Below are positions 4,849 through 13,288 of a stretch of DNA of 20,683 nucleotides, in pieces. The notes under the pieces were generated by a model. It was given only the letters and a program-made list of their open reading frames with translations. It had not been told where the DNA came from and did no database searches. Both the position numbers and the translations under genes were made by a program. How positions within the stretch are numbered: the first letter of the stretch is position 1; every line of letters begins with the position of its first letter. The stretch is from the NCBI GenBank assembly GCA_018896835.1, contig JAHILS010000004.1:1-20683 (forward strand). The letters run 5' to 3'. The stretch is from Patescibacteria group bacterium. Its GTDB lineage: Bacteria; Patescibacteriota; Patescibacteriia; UBA9934.

Positions 4849-6636
4849 TTACAATCCAGTAATTCTTTTAACTTCCTCTACTGAGGTCATGCCTTCTAAT
4901 GCTTTAAGCAGTCCGTCTTGGGCCATGCTGATCATTCCTTGCGAGGCAGCAACTTCGCGCATTTTGTATTCAGATATTTCAGTCCCTAAAATCACTTTTT
5001 CAATCTCTTGATCTTTGACTAAAATCTCATAAATTCCAATTCGTCCTTTGTAGCCAGTCTGATTACAAGCTTCACACCCGGTGCCTTTGAAAAATTTCAT
5101 GTTAGCAGTATCTGGCTTTGGCTCACCAGAACTTTCTGGGATTGCGTCCAAAAGCTCTTTTACTTTTGCGTGTGTTTCATCATCTAGCGCATCTTCTACT
5201 TTACACTTTTCACAAATGCGCCTAATCAGTCGCTGGCCCATAATGGCATTAAGCGATGGTGCTAGTAAAAATGGTTTAACTCCCATGGCAGTAAAGCGGG
5301 GAATTGCGCCAGCAGCGTCGTTGGTGTGGATTGTGGAGAGCAATAAGTGACCAGTGAGCGATGCTTGAATAGCAGTTTCAGCAGTTTCTAAGTCTCGGAT
5401 TTCTCCAACCAACACAATGTCAGGATCTTGGCGTAGGATTGATCGCAGTCCTTTGGCAAAAGTATATTCTTTTGATTGATCAATCTGACTTTGATTAATG
5501 CCTTCAAGTTTGTATTCAACTGGATCCTCCAAGGTGATGATCTTAACTCCTGGCTTATTAAGTCTTTGCAAAATTGCGTAGAGCGTTGTTGTTTTACCAG
5601 AGCCAGTTGGACCGGTTGTTATTACCATGCCGTGTGGTTTTTCAATTTCACGGATAAGTCGCTCTTGGGCTGGTTTGCGCAAACCAAGCTGTTCAAATGC
5701 TAGTTGGATAGATTCTGGATTAAGAATACGCATGACAACTGACTCACCCCAGGCGGTCGGTAGGGCAGAAGTACGAACATCAATTTTTTGATCTTTTTGA
5801 TAAATGGTAAATCGACCGTCTTGTGGTTTGTCAGTGACATTAAGTTTCAAACCAGCGATTAACTTAATTCGGCTGATGATTTTTTTCCATTGATCTCTTT
5901 GTAGCTCGGCAATGTCTTGCAAAATTCCATCCACGCGAAGACGCACAGCAATGCCTTTTTCTTCGGCTTCAATGTGAATATCAGATGATCCCACTTTAAG
6001 TGCGGCGGCCACAACAATGGCTAGCACGTCGGTTATACTGGCATCTTTCAAAATTGTACCAATATCATTAAAGCTTCCCATTTTCTGTTGGAAGGCCTCT
6101 ATTTCTTCTTGTTTGATTTGTACTCCTTTGACGATTTCCCGAATTTTTGGCAAAGCTCTGTAAAGCTCAACGGCATGAGTAAATGAATCGTCGGTAATTT
6201 TATATAAAACAGCATGAGTCTTGTACCTTTCGCCAAGCTCAAAAACAAGATTTTTTACGGTTTCATTATCAGGGTCTACAGACCCAACTCGCAGTTCAGG
6301 GCCGGTGTAAAGAAAACAAATTGTTTTAAGTTCTTTTGAGCGTTCCTCTGGTATTAGTCGTAAGGCATCAGGACTAATGGCAAAACCAACCAGGTTTATG
6401 TATTGAACTCCAGAGATTGAAGCCAGCTGGGCTGCTTCATGTTCTTTTGAGCTGATTTCTATCCGTTCCATTTTGCGCTCTAACTTTTCTGCTGGAGCTA
6501 ATTCTTCCTCGGTTTTGCCAGTGACTGGTTTTTCTTCTTGTTTTTTTGCTTGGATAGCTGAATCTGACTGGGCTTTTTGCGCAGTAGTTTGTTTTAGAAG
6601 ATCTTCGATTGATGGAAAACCGTTAGGCATAACCAT
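4849..6636 (-). CDS. pilB: Type IV pilus assembly ATPase PilB/GspE
   Basis: PilB is the cytoplasmic hexameric ATPase that powers pilus extension. The 595-aa product has a disordered, charged start (about 1-65) and a GspE/MshE-type N-domain (about 70-190). The ATPase core has Walker A GPTGSGKT (342-349), the Asp box LEDPVEY (369-375), Walker B DIVLVGEIRD (406-415), the His box STIHTND (434-440) and a tetracysteine zinc site (Cys475, Cys478, Cys521, Cys524). The ATG at 6636 overlaps the upstream stop codon by one base (TAATG), so translation is coupled; a second in-frame ATG two codons later is possible. No other pilus genes are in the window. The retraction ATPase PilT lacks this N-domain and zinc site, so PilB/GspE is the better name. 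Confidence 0.94.
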   Translation of the reverse strand: MVMPNGFPSIEDLLKQTTAQKAQSDSAIQAKKQEEKPVTGKTEEELAPAEKLERKMERIEISSKEHEAAQLASISGVQYINLVGFAISPDALRLIPEERSKELKTICFLYTGPELRVGSVDPDNETVKNLVFELGERYKTHAVLYKITDDSFTHAVELYRALPKIREIVKGVQIKQEEIEAFQQKMGSFNDIGTILKDASITDVLAIVVAAALKVGSSDIHIEAEEKGIAVRLRVDGILQDIAELQRDQWKKIISRIKLIAGLKLNVTDKPQDGRFTIYQKDQKIDVRTSALPTAWGESVVMRILNPESIQLAFEQLGLRKPAQERLIREIEKPHGMVITTGPTGSGKTTTLYAILQRLNKPGVKIITLEDPVEYKLEGINQSQIDQSKEYTFAKGLRSILRQDPDIVLVGEIRDLETAETAIQASLTGHLLLSTIHTNDAAGAIPRFTAMGVKPFLLAPSLNAIMGQRLIRRICEKCKVEDALDDETHAKVKELLDAIPESSGEPKPDTANMKFFKGTGCEACNQTGYKGRIGIYEILVKDQEIEKVILGTEISEYKMREVAASQGMISMAQDGLLKALEGMTSVEEVKRITGL

Positions 6637-7628
6637 TATCTTTTTATAAGTTTTAACAACGCGTGCTCAAGCGCTGGGAAGTGTGAATTCTTTTCAAGAT
6701 GTGAACACAGGTTTGTCCAGGCAGAATAATTAAAGGTTGTAATGCTACCAGCGTAAACGAGCACTAAAGCTCCACAGATCAACATGGTAATAAATGTCAC
6801 GAATGACAATAATAAATATGAACCAGCCGATAGTGTTATTTCAAAAATTATTCCGGCAACAATTGCTATGATCATCAGGATAATAAATAGTGCGCCAGAA
6901 GTTAAGAAGTTAATGATAAATATCACCAGCGCGAATTCGAAAGCTGTTAACCAGTGACTGCGTAGAATATTTATTGCTCGATGGAATACCTTTCCGAGTG
7001 ATGTTCCTTTTTTTACAAGTTGTACAAGCATGATCATGCCGAGAATTTGTACAAAAAATGTAAATGGGATGACTATCGCGTAAATTCCAATGCGTTGCAA
7101 AATGTCCAGTGCTAGTGAATCGGTGACAGCAAAAGTAAGGATAATAGTCGTTAATCCAATAGATATTGTAAACAAAATTCGCATGACAGCATTAACACTA
7201 AATAGTCTAAGAATATGAACGTGGTGAAGTTGTTTTCTAATGTCTTTCCAATGAATTTCTCTTGTTCCTTTGGAAACAATAAATAAAAGAATAAATTGTG
7301 CAATTAAGGCAAAACTGGCAATTAGAGCAAAAATTAAAATACCAATAAATGCATAGGCAACCACATGTGTTGTATTTAATAGGGCAAGGTTGTTTGCATA
7401 ACTTAGTATCCATGAAAAGAACGGGCTGAGCTGTTTTAGGTTTTCTGCTGTCAATTCGTTAGCTGGTTGAATATAAAGAAAGGTTCGCAAAAGCATATTA
7501 AAGATTGCGCCAGTATGTACAAGCCCAGCAATGGCAGCCAGCACCCACCATTCTTTTTGCGCCAGCGTTGAGCTTAATGATTTACTAACAATCTTTTCGT
7601 AAAGATGAATTGATTTTGCAAGTGACAT
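6636..7628 (-). CDS. Polytopic membrane protein upstream of pilB, 330 aa
   Basis: This protein has about six hydrophobic segments (roughly residues 20-45, 75-110, 140-165, 170-195, 225-255 and 260-290), and the loop between the second and third is basic (KGTREIHWKDIRKQLHH). The ATG at 7628 (MSLAKSIHLYEK) is chosen because a perfect AAAGGAGG lies 6 nt upstream, unusual for this genome; an ATG nine codons earlier is inside the SD leader. Its stop overlaps the pilB start. The operon placement suggests a role at the pilus base or in the envelope, but the sequence does not look like PilC (no paired GspF domains), so the function stays open. It has no catalytic motif. Confidence 0.8.
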   Translation of the reverse strand: MSLAKSIHLYEKIVSKSLSSTLAQKEWWVLAAIAGLVHTGAIFNMLLRTFLYIQPANELTAENLKQLSPFFSWILSYANNLALLNTTHVVAYAFIGILIFALIASFALIAQFILLFIVSKGTREIHWKDIRKQLHHVHILRLFSVNAVMRILFTISIGLTTIILTFAVTDSLALDILQRIGIYAIVIPFTFFVQILGMIMLVQLVKKGTSLGKVFHRAINILRSHWLTAFEFALVIFIINFLTSGALFIILMIIAIVAGIIFEITLSAGSYLLLSFVTFITMLICGALVLVYAGSITTFNYSAWTNLCSHLEKNSHFPALEHALLKLIKR

Positions 7629-7653
7629 AATTTTCCTCCTTTTTAATAAATTC

Positions 7654-7662
7654 ATTATATCA
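7654..7662 (-). promoter_or_regulatory. Extended -10 promoter of the membrane protein-pilB operon
   Basis: TGATATAAT (TG-N-TATAAT) on the minus strand, a consensus extended -10. It abuts the ftsH terminator hairpin, with no clear -35. Transcription would begin about 20 nt before the ATG at 7628. Confidence 0.65.
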
Positions 7663-7686
7663 AAAGAAGCGCAGTTGCGCTTCTTT
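7663..7686 (-). terminator. Intrinsic terminator of ftsH
   Basis: AAGAAGCGCA pairs with TGCGCTTCTT (core 7664-7685) around GT, and TTTT follows on the minus strand. It lies 14 nt after the ftsH stop. Confidence 0.85.
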
Positions 7687-7699
7687 CTTGATGATAACT

Positions 7700-9523
7700 T
7701 TATTCCACTATTTTCTTGCCAACAATTTCTTCAAATTTTTCTTTCTCTATTGTTTCTTTTTCAAGGAGTTCTTTAACTACTTTTTCGATCGATTCATTAT
7801 TTTCTACAATGACTCTTTCCGCGGTGTCCAGTGCATCTTTCAAAAGCCTGAGCACTTCCTCGTCAATGTCTTGGGCTGTTTTCTCGGAATAGTCCCGATT
7901 CTCATGGATCTCTTTGCCAAGGAAGATTAGCTCCTCGCGTTCACCGTATGTCCGTGGACCCATTTTTTCGCTCATGCCGTATTTTGTCACTAGGCTTGTT
8001 GCCAGTTTTGTTGCCCGTTGCAAGTCGTTAGATGCTCCAGTTGTTATGTCCTTGAAAGTATATTTTTCCATGGCATATCCTCCGAGCATCATTGCAAGCT
8101 CATCAATAAATTCTGCGCGCGAGTGCATTTTTTTGTCTTCACTTGGCAAGCTCATAGTGTAACCCGCAGCTCGTCCTCGAGAAATGATTGAGATTTTATG
8201 AACGTCATCGGTATGAGGCAAGAAGTGTCCAACAACTGCGTGGCCTGCTTCATGGTAAGCAGTGATTTTGCGTTCTTTGTCAGAAAGAATACTGCTCTTG
8301 CGCTCAGGCCCGAGCATAACTTTCTCAATTGCATCAAGTAGATTCTTTTGAACAATGATTTTCTTGTTTTCTCTGGCCGTTAAGATTGCGCCTTCGTTCA
8401 TGATGTTCATCAGGTCTGCCCCGGAAAATCCAATTGTGCGTTCGGCGATTCTTTGCAGGTCAATGTTTTCGGCAAGTGGTTTGTTTTTTGAGTGGATGTC
8501 AAGGATTGCTCTTCTGTCTTTTAGAGATGGAAGATCAAGGGTGATACGTCGATCAAATCGTCCTGGTCGCAAAAGGGCAGGGTCAAGGACGTCAGGCCTG
8601 TTGGTAGCAGCAATAACGATAACTCCAATATTGGCAGCAAAGCCATCCATCTCAACCAAGATTTGGTTAAGAGTTTGCTCGCGTTCGTCGTGTCCGCCAC
8701 CAAGCCCTGTGCCACGCTGGCGTCCGACAGCATCAATTTCATCTATAAAAATTATACAAGGGGCTGCTTTTTTGGCTTTGCCAAATAGGTCACGTACACG
8801 TGAAGCTCCAACTCCCACAAACATTTCAACAAATTCTGATCCTGAGATGTGGAAAAATGGAACATTGGCTTCACCGGCCACAGCTCGAGCAAGAAGAGTT
8901 TTTCCAGTTCCTGGAGGGCCCATGAGTAAAACTCCTTTGGGGATTTTTGCTCCGACTTCTGTGTATTTTTTAGGATGTTTTAGAAAGTCGACAACCTCGG
9001 TGAGTTCTTCTTTTGATTCTGCTTCACCGGCAACGTCTTTGAAGGTGGTGCGATCTTTTTTATTGGTGACTTCTTTAGCTTTTGTTTGGCCAAAGCTTAA
9101 AGCGCGATTGTTTGCTCCTTGCATTTGTCCAATCAAGAACCAGAAGATCACCAAAAAGCCGATTAAGAAAATAAGTGTTGGCAGGATTGAGCGCAAAAGT
9201 GACATCCACATTCCAGGCTCAACAACTTCAATATTGATTGTTTCGAGTTGTTCGCCAGTCACGCCGTAATTTGTGAGAAGGTCAGAAAGAGATTCGCCAG
9301 ATTCTTTTTTCATCTCATACAAAGTTTGATCAAGGGCGTAGATGTTAAGGGTGTCTTCTTGGACTTCTATTTTTTCAATCTCACCATTTTGGATTTTTTC
9401 AACAAGCGTTGATACGCCGATAACCTCCGGTTTTGTGTCTTTAATGCTGTACGAAGAGAAGATAACTCCCAGCGCTAAAACAACTAGGAAGAAGATAATT
9501 ATGTTTTTTGAAAGTGGTTTCAT
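7700..9523 (-). CDS. ftsH: ATP-dependent zinc metalloprotease FtsH
   Basis: FtsH is a membrane-anchored AAA+ hexamer that degrades misfolded membrane proteins and regulators. The 607-aa product, from [10 protein letters not shown], has transmembrane helix 1 (about 7-24), an extracytoplasmic domain (25-105), helix 2 (about 113-132) and Walker A GPPGTGKT (202-209). It also has the pore loop MFVGVG (234-239), Walker B IIFIDEID (257-264), the SRH arginines in RPGRFDR (319-325), the zinc motif HEAGH (424-428) and the third ligand Asp500 in TGASNDLQ. The start is set by the first transmembrane helix; the frame is open 60 codons further upstream, but that stretch covers the repeats at 9650-9708. AGGA lies close upstream. 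The protein is complete and of normal length. Confidence 0.96.
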   Translation of the reverse strand: MKPLSKNIIIFFLVVLALGVIFSSYSIKDTKPEVIGVSTLVEKIQNGEIEKIEVQEDTLNIYALDQTLYEMKKESGESLSDLLTNYGVTGEQLETINIEVVEPGMWMSLLRSILPTLIFLIGFLVIFWFLIGQMQGANNRALSFGQTKAKEVTNKKDRTTFKDVAGEAESKEELTEVVDFLKHPKKYTEVGAKIPKGVLLMGPPGTGKTLLARAVAGEANVPFFHISGSEFVEMFVGVGASRVRDLFGKAKKAAPCIIFIDEIDAVGRQRGTGLGGGHDEREQTLNQILVEMDGFAANIGVIVIAATNRPDVLDPALLRPGRFDRRITLDLPSLKDRRAILDIHSKNKPLAENIDLQRIAERTIGFSGADLMNIMNEGAILTARENKKIIVQKNLLDAIEKVMLGPERKSSILSDKERKITAYHEAGHAVVGHFLPHTDDVHKISIISRGRAAGYTMSLPSEDKKMHSRAEFIDELAMMLGGYAMEKYTFKDITTGASNDLQRATKLATSLVTKYGMSEKMGPRTYGEREELIFLGKEIHENRDYSEKTAQDIDEEVLRLLKDALDTAERVIVENNESIEKVVKELLEKETIEKEKFEEIVGKKIVE

Positions 9524-9585
9524 AGTTCCTGCATGATGCCAAAAATTAACACTTTTGGCAACGTTAAAGCATGAAAAAAGACGTG

Positions 9586-9614
9586 AAGCTATCATTTCTA
9601 AAAAAGCAATGCAA
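9586..9614 (-). promoter_or_regulatory. Putative ftsH promoter
   Basis: TTGCAT (9614-9609), 17 nt, TAGCTT (9591-9586) on the minus strand, with TG one base before the -10. It gives a leader of about 55 nt. Confidence 0.4.
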
Positions 9615-9649
9615 GTGGATAACTCAAAAAACGCGAGCCTTGGCGCGAA

Positions 9650-9708
9650 AACGAACATGTCCAGCACCAGGTGCTGGACATGTTCGTTCCGGGTGCTGGA
9701 CATGTCCG
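9650..9708. repeat. 39-bp palindrome plus a third copy of its arm
   Basis: AACGAACATGTCCAGCACC (9650-9668) and its exact reverse complement (9670-9688) flank a single A. A third copy, GGTGCTGGACATGTCCG (9692-9708), differs from the second by T to C. The left arm can therefore pair with either of two right arms. The element lies between the rpsA terminator and the ftsH promoter. Confidence 0.85.
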
Positions 9709-9720
9709 CTCGAACAAAAA

Positions 9721-9747
9721 AACCGACGCGTTTTAGAGCGATCGGTT
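9721..9747 (-). terminator. Intrinsic terminator of rpsA
   Basis: AACCGACGC (9721-9729) pairs with GCG and TCGGTT (9738-9740, 9742-9747) with one bulged A. T-runs occur on both sides, so it can work in either orientation. It lies just after the rpsA stop. Confidence 0.85.
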
Positions 9748-9759
9748 TTTTTTGTTCTA

Positions 9760-11061
9760 TTATTCAGCTGATTTTGTTGGTTCCTCGGTTATTTGCTCGC
9801 TGGCAGGTTGTTCTTCTGCGACAGTCTCTGCGGTCGAAACTTCTTCTGTAATTTCCTTTTCTTCTTTAGTCTCATCTTTCGCCTCGGCCTTTTCGGCCTC
9901 TTTTTCCTCTTCAACCTCTTTCTTTTCCTTTTTTGGCTTTTCATCCATCGCCTTTAATGAAAGTCCCAGGCGGTGTTCTTTTGGTTCTAGTGAGACGATT
10001 TTGAATTTTAGTACATCGCCTGATTTTGCAACTTTTGATGGATTTTCTGCATTATCTTCACCAAGCTCTGAAACGTGAGCGAGACCGTGAATATCCTCAT
10101 CAAGCTCCACAAAAAGTCCAAATGGATTTGTTTTTAGCACTGTTCCTTCAACAATATCGCCAACTTTATACTTGTTTTCAACATCAGCCCATGGGTCGGT
10201 CTTCAACTTCTTCATCGAAAGGAATATTTTACTGCCATCGATGCCAATGATTTCTGCTTTTAGTACCTGTCCCACTCGCAGTAGATCCTTAGGATGATCA
10301 ATTCTTTGCCAGGCAATCTCTGAAATATGAACCAAGCCTTCCAAGGCTCCGCTTTGATCTGTTACACCTTTTGGCAAGAATTTTACAAATGCTCCAAAGT
10401 CAGCCAAGGCTGTGACAGTTCCTTCAATAATGTCACCAATACTGATTTTTGAAATAACATTTTGCTGTTCTTCCTCCCAGATTGTTTTTTCTGAAACAAT
10501 TAGCTTTTCGTCTTCAGTGTTTAGGTCAAGAATATTAACTCGAATTTTCTTGCCAATAAAGTCTTTGAGCTTTTCGAGGATTTTTATTTTGTCACCGCCA
10601 TTTACCCGTGGGTAATTTTCAGGTGAGAGCTGAGAAACAGGCAAGAAACCAGTAATGTGATTAAGCTTGACGATTAGTCCACCCTTGTTTGCGTCAGTGA
10701 CTTTTACTTCAACTACCTCATTCTTTTGGAATTGCTCACGCATGTCTTCCCACGTTTTTTTATTTCCAGCGAAGCGGAAAGAAAGTTCCATTTCGCCATT
10801 TTCGTTTTCCAAATCAATTACAGTGGCATCAACTTTGTCACCTTTCTTGATGTTTCCCGAGGCGCCACCTTCATTATAAAGCTCGCGTCCGCGAACAACT
10901 CCAGTGGTAAGTCCATTGATGTCTAATCTCACTTCCCGCCCTTTAATAGAAATAACGGTGGCATTAACAAGCTCACCGAGTTCTGGGATTTTGAGATACT
11001 GGTCATTTTCCAAGAGTTCAGTTAGTGCTGAATTCTTCTGTGTGTTCTGTGTATCTGTCAT
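9760..11061 (-). CDS. rpsA: 30S ribosomal protein S1 (four S1 domains)
   Basis: S1 binds mRNA on the small subunit and helps initiate translation. The 433-aa product has four OB-fold S1 repeats at about residues 28-97, 113-191, 207-284 and 299-371. The third and fourth are the most canonical (DFGAFVKF...GLVHISE; PFGLFVEL...GLAHVSE). A Lys/Glu-rich, probably disordered tail follows from 375 to 433. E. coli S1 has six domains, and four-domain forms are common elsewhere. The first two repeats are more divergent and would be the ribosome-binding end. Only a weak AGG lies 8 nt before the ATG. Its promoter at 11130-11158 resembles that of rpmF. In a genome with few SDs, S1 may carry much of mRNA recruitment. 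Confidence 0.93.
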   Translation of the reverse strand: MTDTQNTQKNSALTELLENDQYLKIPELGELVNATVISIKGREVRLDINGLTTGVVRGRELYNEGGASGNIKKGDKVDATVIDLENENGEMELSFRFAGNKKTWEDMREQFQKNEVVEVKVTDANKGGLIVKLNHITGFLPVSQLSPENYPRVNGGDKIKILEKLKDFIGKKIRVNILDLNTEDEKLIVSEKTIWEEEQQNVISKISIGDIIEGTVTALADFGAFVKFLPKGVTDQSGALEGLVHISEIAWQRIDHPKDLLRVGQVLKAEIIGIDGSKIFLSMKKLKTDPWADVENKYKVGDIVEGTVLKTNPFGLFVELDEDIHGLAHVSELGEDNAENPSKVAKSGDVLKFKIVSLEPKEHRLGLSLKAMDEKPKKEKKEVEEEKEAEKAEAKDETKEEKEITEEVSTAETVAEEQPASEQITEEPTKSAE

Positions 11062-11129
11062 AAATTTTGCCTGACGCTGACGCTTTTAATGTCGTGAGCT
11101 CCAGGAATTAAGAATTAAGTAACGCGGGA

Positions 11130-11158
11130 AGTGTAGCCGAAAGTGGGTTTTGGGTCAA
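11130..11158 (-). promoter_or_regulatory. rpsA promoter with AAAACCCACT in the spacer
   Basis: TTGACC (11158-11153), 17 nt, TACACT (11135-11130) on the minus strand, giving a leader of about 60 nt. The spacer contains AAAACCCACT, also found in the rpmF promoter spacer. Confidence 0.75.
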
Positions 11159-11165
11159 GGATTCG

Positions 11166-11199
11166 TTGACTTTTTGTCCGTAATTGGTAAGGTTTACCA
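11166..11199 (+). promoter_or_regulatory. Putative promoter and operator of the HAD gene
   Basis: TTGACT (11166-11171), 16 nt, TAAGGT (11188-11193). The -10 lies inside a perfect dyad TGGTAA-GGT-TTACCA (11185-11199), which could be a repressor site. The promoter is divergent from that of rpsA. Confidence 0.5.
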
Positions 11200-11243
11200 G
11201 TCCCTGATGCGCATTTCCGCGCAAAACCTGTAAGGAGGTTGGG

Positions 11244-12167
11244 ATGTCTATTCAGACGAGTGACACTGGTTCGTACGATGGACTCATGGAGCGTATCGGC
11301 TCGAGCGACGCGGGTACAGACATGCTAATTGCCAACAATGGCATCATGTCATGGCGTGATTTGGTGGTCAAAGTCAGACAAGCGCAAGCGCTTGGGATCG
11401 ATTTTGACAAGACGATCACGCGCGGGGATGGTATGTTTGACGCCATCCGTCGTGAACTGATGACGCCAGACTGCGCAAGGCGCGATGAAGAATGCGCAAG
11501 GGCGTATTTCGGTGGAGCGCATCAGAGCCATTTCGGCTGTTGCGACTTTCTATTTGGCTCAATCGACCGCATGATTGAGTCGCGTGTTGATGAGCGTAGA
11601 TTTGAAAGCGCACTTTGCGCGATTGCGCCTCGGGATGGCGCGATCGAGTTCATGCGTACCTTCAACTCTTCCGGCGCATTCACATGCGCGGTGATCACTT
11701 TCGGTCTTGCCGACTGGGTGGAGAGGTGGTTTGCTTTCAGGCATTTTATGCCTCTTTCCAGTCCCACTGAGCAAGAATACAATCCAATCGCAAGACAAAG
11801 GATCTACGGACTTCGTCTGCATTGGGACGCAGATGGTCAGTTGAGGGGATACGATCCTACCACCGCGATTACTGATTTCAATAAGGGATTGGCGTTCCAA
11901 GCGCATTGCGCGTCGTGCGGGGTTGAGCTGTGCAATGCGCTGGCGCTCGGTGATTCACCAATAACAGACATTGGTATGCTTCGTGAGGCGACCCAGAGTG
12001 GTGGAGCGGGCATCTTGCTCATCCCAAAGACAGAATGCGCCAAGTTGCATGCCAATTCACGCACAGGGGAGGCATTGCGAAGTGCATTCCCAAGTATTGC
12101 AGGGTTTCTTGTTTCGGACTCGCTCATGCCGTTGGCTGACATCCGCACCGGGAGAGTCCAGTTCTAG
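11244..12167 (+). CDS. HAD-superfamily phosphatase-like protein, 307 aa
   Basis: HAD motifs appear in order: motif I GIDFDKTIT with nucleophile Asp53 and acid/base Asp55; motif II Thr152 in VITFG; motif III probably Lys214 in DFNKGLA; motif IV GDSPITD (Gly236-Asp242). The roughly 90 residues between motifs I and II form a C1-type cap, with several Cys and His residues (FGGAHQSHFGCCDF). The layout resembles phosphoserine phosphatase-like enzymes, but the substrate cannot be read from sequence. The first about 45 residues precede the domain. AAGGAGG sits 5 nt before the ATG. The gene is monocistronic, with its own promoter and downstream hairpins, and is GC-richer than its neighbours (row 11401-11460: 31 of 60), with E. 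coli-like codons, suggesting acquisition. Confidence 0.85.
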   Translation: MSIQTSDTGSYDGLMERIGSSDAGTDMLIANNGIMSWRDLVVKVRQAQALGIDFDKTITRGDGMFDAIRRELMTPDCARRDEECARAYFGGAHQSHFGCCDFLFGSIDRMIESRVDERRFESALCAIAPRDGAIEFMRTFNSSGAFTCAVITFGLADWVERWFAFRHFMPLSSPTEQEYNPIARQRIYGLRLHWDADGQLRGYDPTTAITDFNKGLAFQAHCASCGVELCNALALGDSPITDIGMLREATQSGGAGILLIPKTECAKLHANSRTGEALRSAFPSIAGFLVSDSLMPLADIRTGRVQF

Positions 12168-12184
12168 CCCACGCAACAACCCGG

Positions 12185-12245
12185 GTCCTTGTTCCGATCA
12201 AGGACTCGCAATCGTCTATCCGCCCAGGTTCACCCTGAGGCGGAT
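12185..12245 (+). terminator. Two hairpins after the HAD gene
   Basis: GTCCTTG/CAAGGAC (12185-12191, 12199-12205) is followed by ATCCGCCCAGG paired with CCTG-a-GGCGGAT (12218-12228, 12234-12245). There is only a weak T content afterwards, so termination efficiency is uncertain. Confidence 0.5.
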
Positions 12246-12260
12246 TGTGCTTAAAATGCC

Positions 12261-12513
<253 letters not shown>

Positions 12514-12536
12514 GATATAAGTTATACTATTCTTAT

Positions 12537-13217
12537 ATGACCCACCCACATCAATCCTTTTTGGATGAATTCAAAATTTCCATTGACAAACTTGTTCCAC
12601 TTACACCTCCTGAAATTAAAGAAGAGGCGTTGAAGATTTATAAAGAGCTTTCTGAGAATTTGGACGCTGATACGAAGCAAATCCACCAAGCGCTTTCATA
12701 TGTTGGGCGCAAAGAATTGCCATATCGCAAGGCATATAATGAGTTGTGTGCTGGCGATGAAGAGCAGAGACTTCAAAAATTAGTGCTTGAGCGATTAGAT
12801 GATGAAGTCAAAAAGAAAATGCTAGCCGTAACTCAACATGGCGTAATGCTAGACGATTATGTAGCTAGTGACATGTTTGAGGAACAATTAACCCCAGCTG
12901 AACGGTTGCAGATTGAACAGGCGATTTTGTTGGCAGAGGACACTCTAGATCACCAGTGTGACGAGCGTGCTCATAAGCGTCAGGCGCAATATGACGATTT
13001 GGTTGATCATTGGACAAAAGAGGCAGCTCGGTTGCAAGGCATGATTGATAACCTCAGAGCCATGGGAGATGAGGATCCAAAATGGACAGGTGAGATTAAT
13101 AGTGTGGCTGACAGGCTAGAAGAAGGATGGTCAATCGTTGAACATGATCCTTCAGAAGAAGAAATCAAAAAAGAGCTTGAGTATTGGAATACTGTTTTGC
13201 ACGAAACCGAGGAGTAG
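12537..13217 (+). CDS. Conserved-type hypothetical, helical acidic protein, 226 aa
   Basis: A soluble protein very rich in Glu, Asp, Lys and Leu, predicted almost all helical. Charged heptad-like stretches occur around residues 75-110 and 125-175 (ERLQIEQAILLAEDTLDHQ; AARLQGMIDNL). It has no signal peptide, membrane segment or catalytic motif that I recognise. The start is the ATG at 12537, 8 nt after the -10 hexamer and without an SD, so a leaderless mRNA is likely. It converges with the gene at 13289-14140, shares a terminator with it and has nearly the same start-region sequence. Composition matches the core genes, unlike the GC-rich orphans. It could be a scaffold or partner of the convergent gene product, but nothing shows this directly. 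Confidence 0.75.
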   Translation: MTHPHQSFLDEFKISIDKLVPLTPPEIKEEALKIYKELSENLDADTKQIHQALSYVGRKELPYRKAYNELCAGDEEQRLQKLVLERLDDEVKKKMLAVTQHGVMLDDYVASDMFEEQLTPAERLQIEQAILLAEDTLDHQCDERAHKRQAQYDDLVDHWTKEAARLQGMIDNLRAMGDEDPKWTGEINSVADRLEEGWSIVEHDPSEEEIKKELEYWNTVLHETEE

Positions 13218-13259
13218 CTCTCCTCCACCCCAGCGACAGAAGGGGACTGCTAGATTTTT

Positions 13260-13286
13260 AAAACCAGCGGGGCGAGCGCTGGTTTT
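13260..13286. terminator. Bidirectional terminator between convergent genes
   Basis: AAAACCAGCG (13260-13269) pairs with CGCTGGTTTT (13277-13286), with T-runs in both directions. It serves both the 226-aa gene and the 283-aa gene. Confidence 0.85.
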
Positions 13287-13288
13287 TC

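Noticed and set aside
9524..9703. N-terminal extension of ftsH by 60 codons
   Set aside because: It translates the palindromic repeat, and the FtsH domain begins at the ATG at 9523 with the first transmembrane helix.
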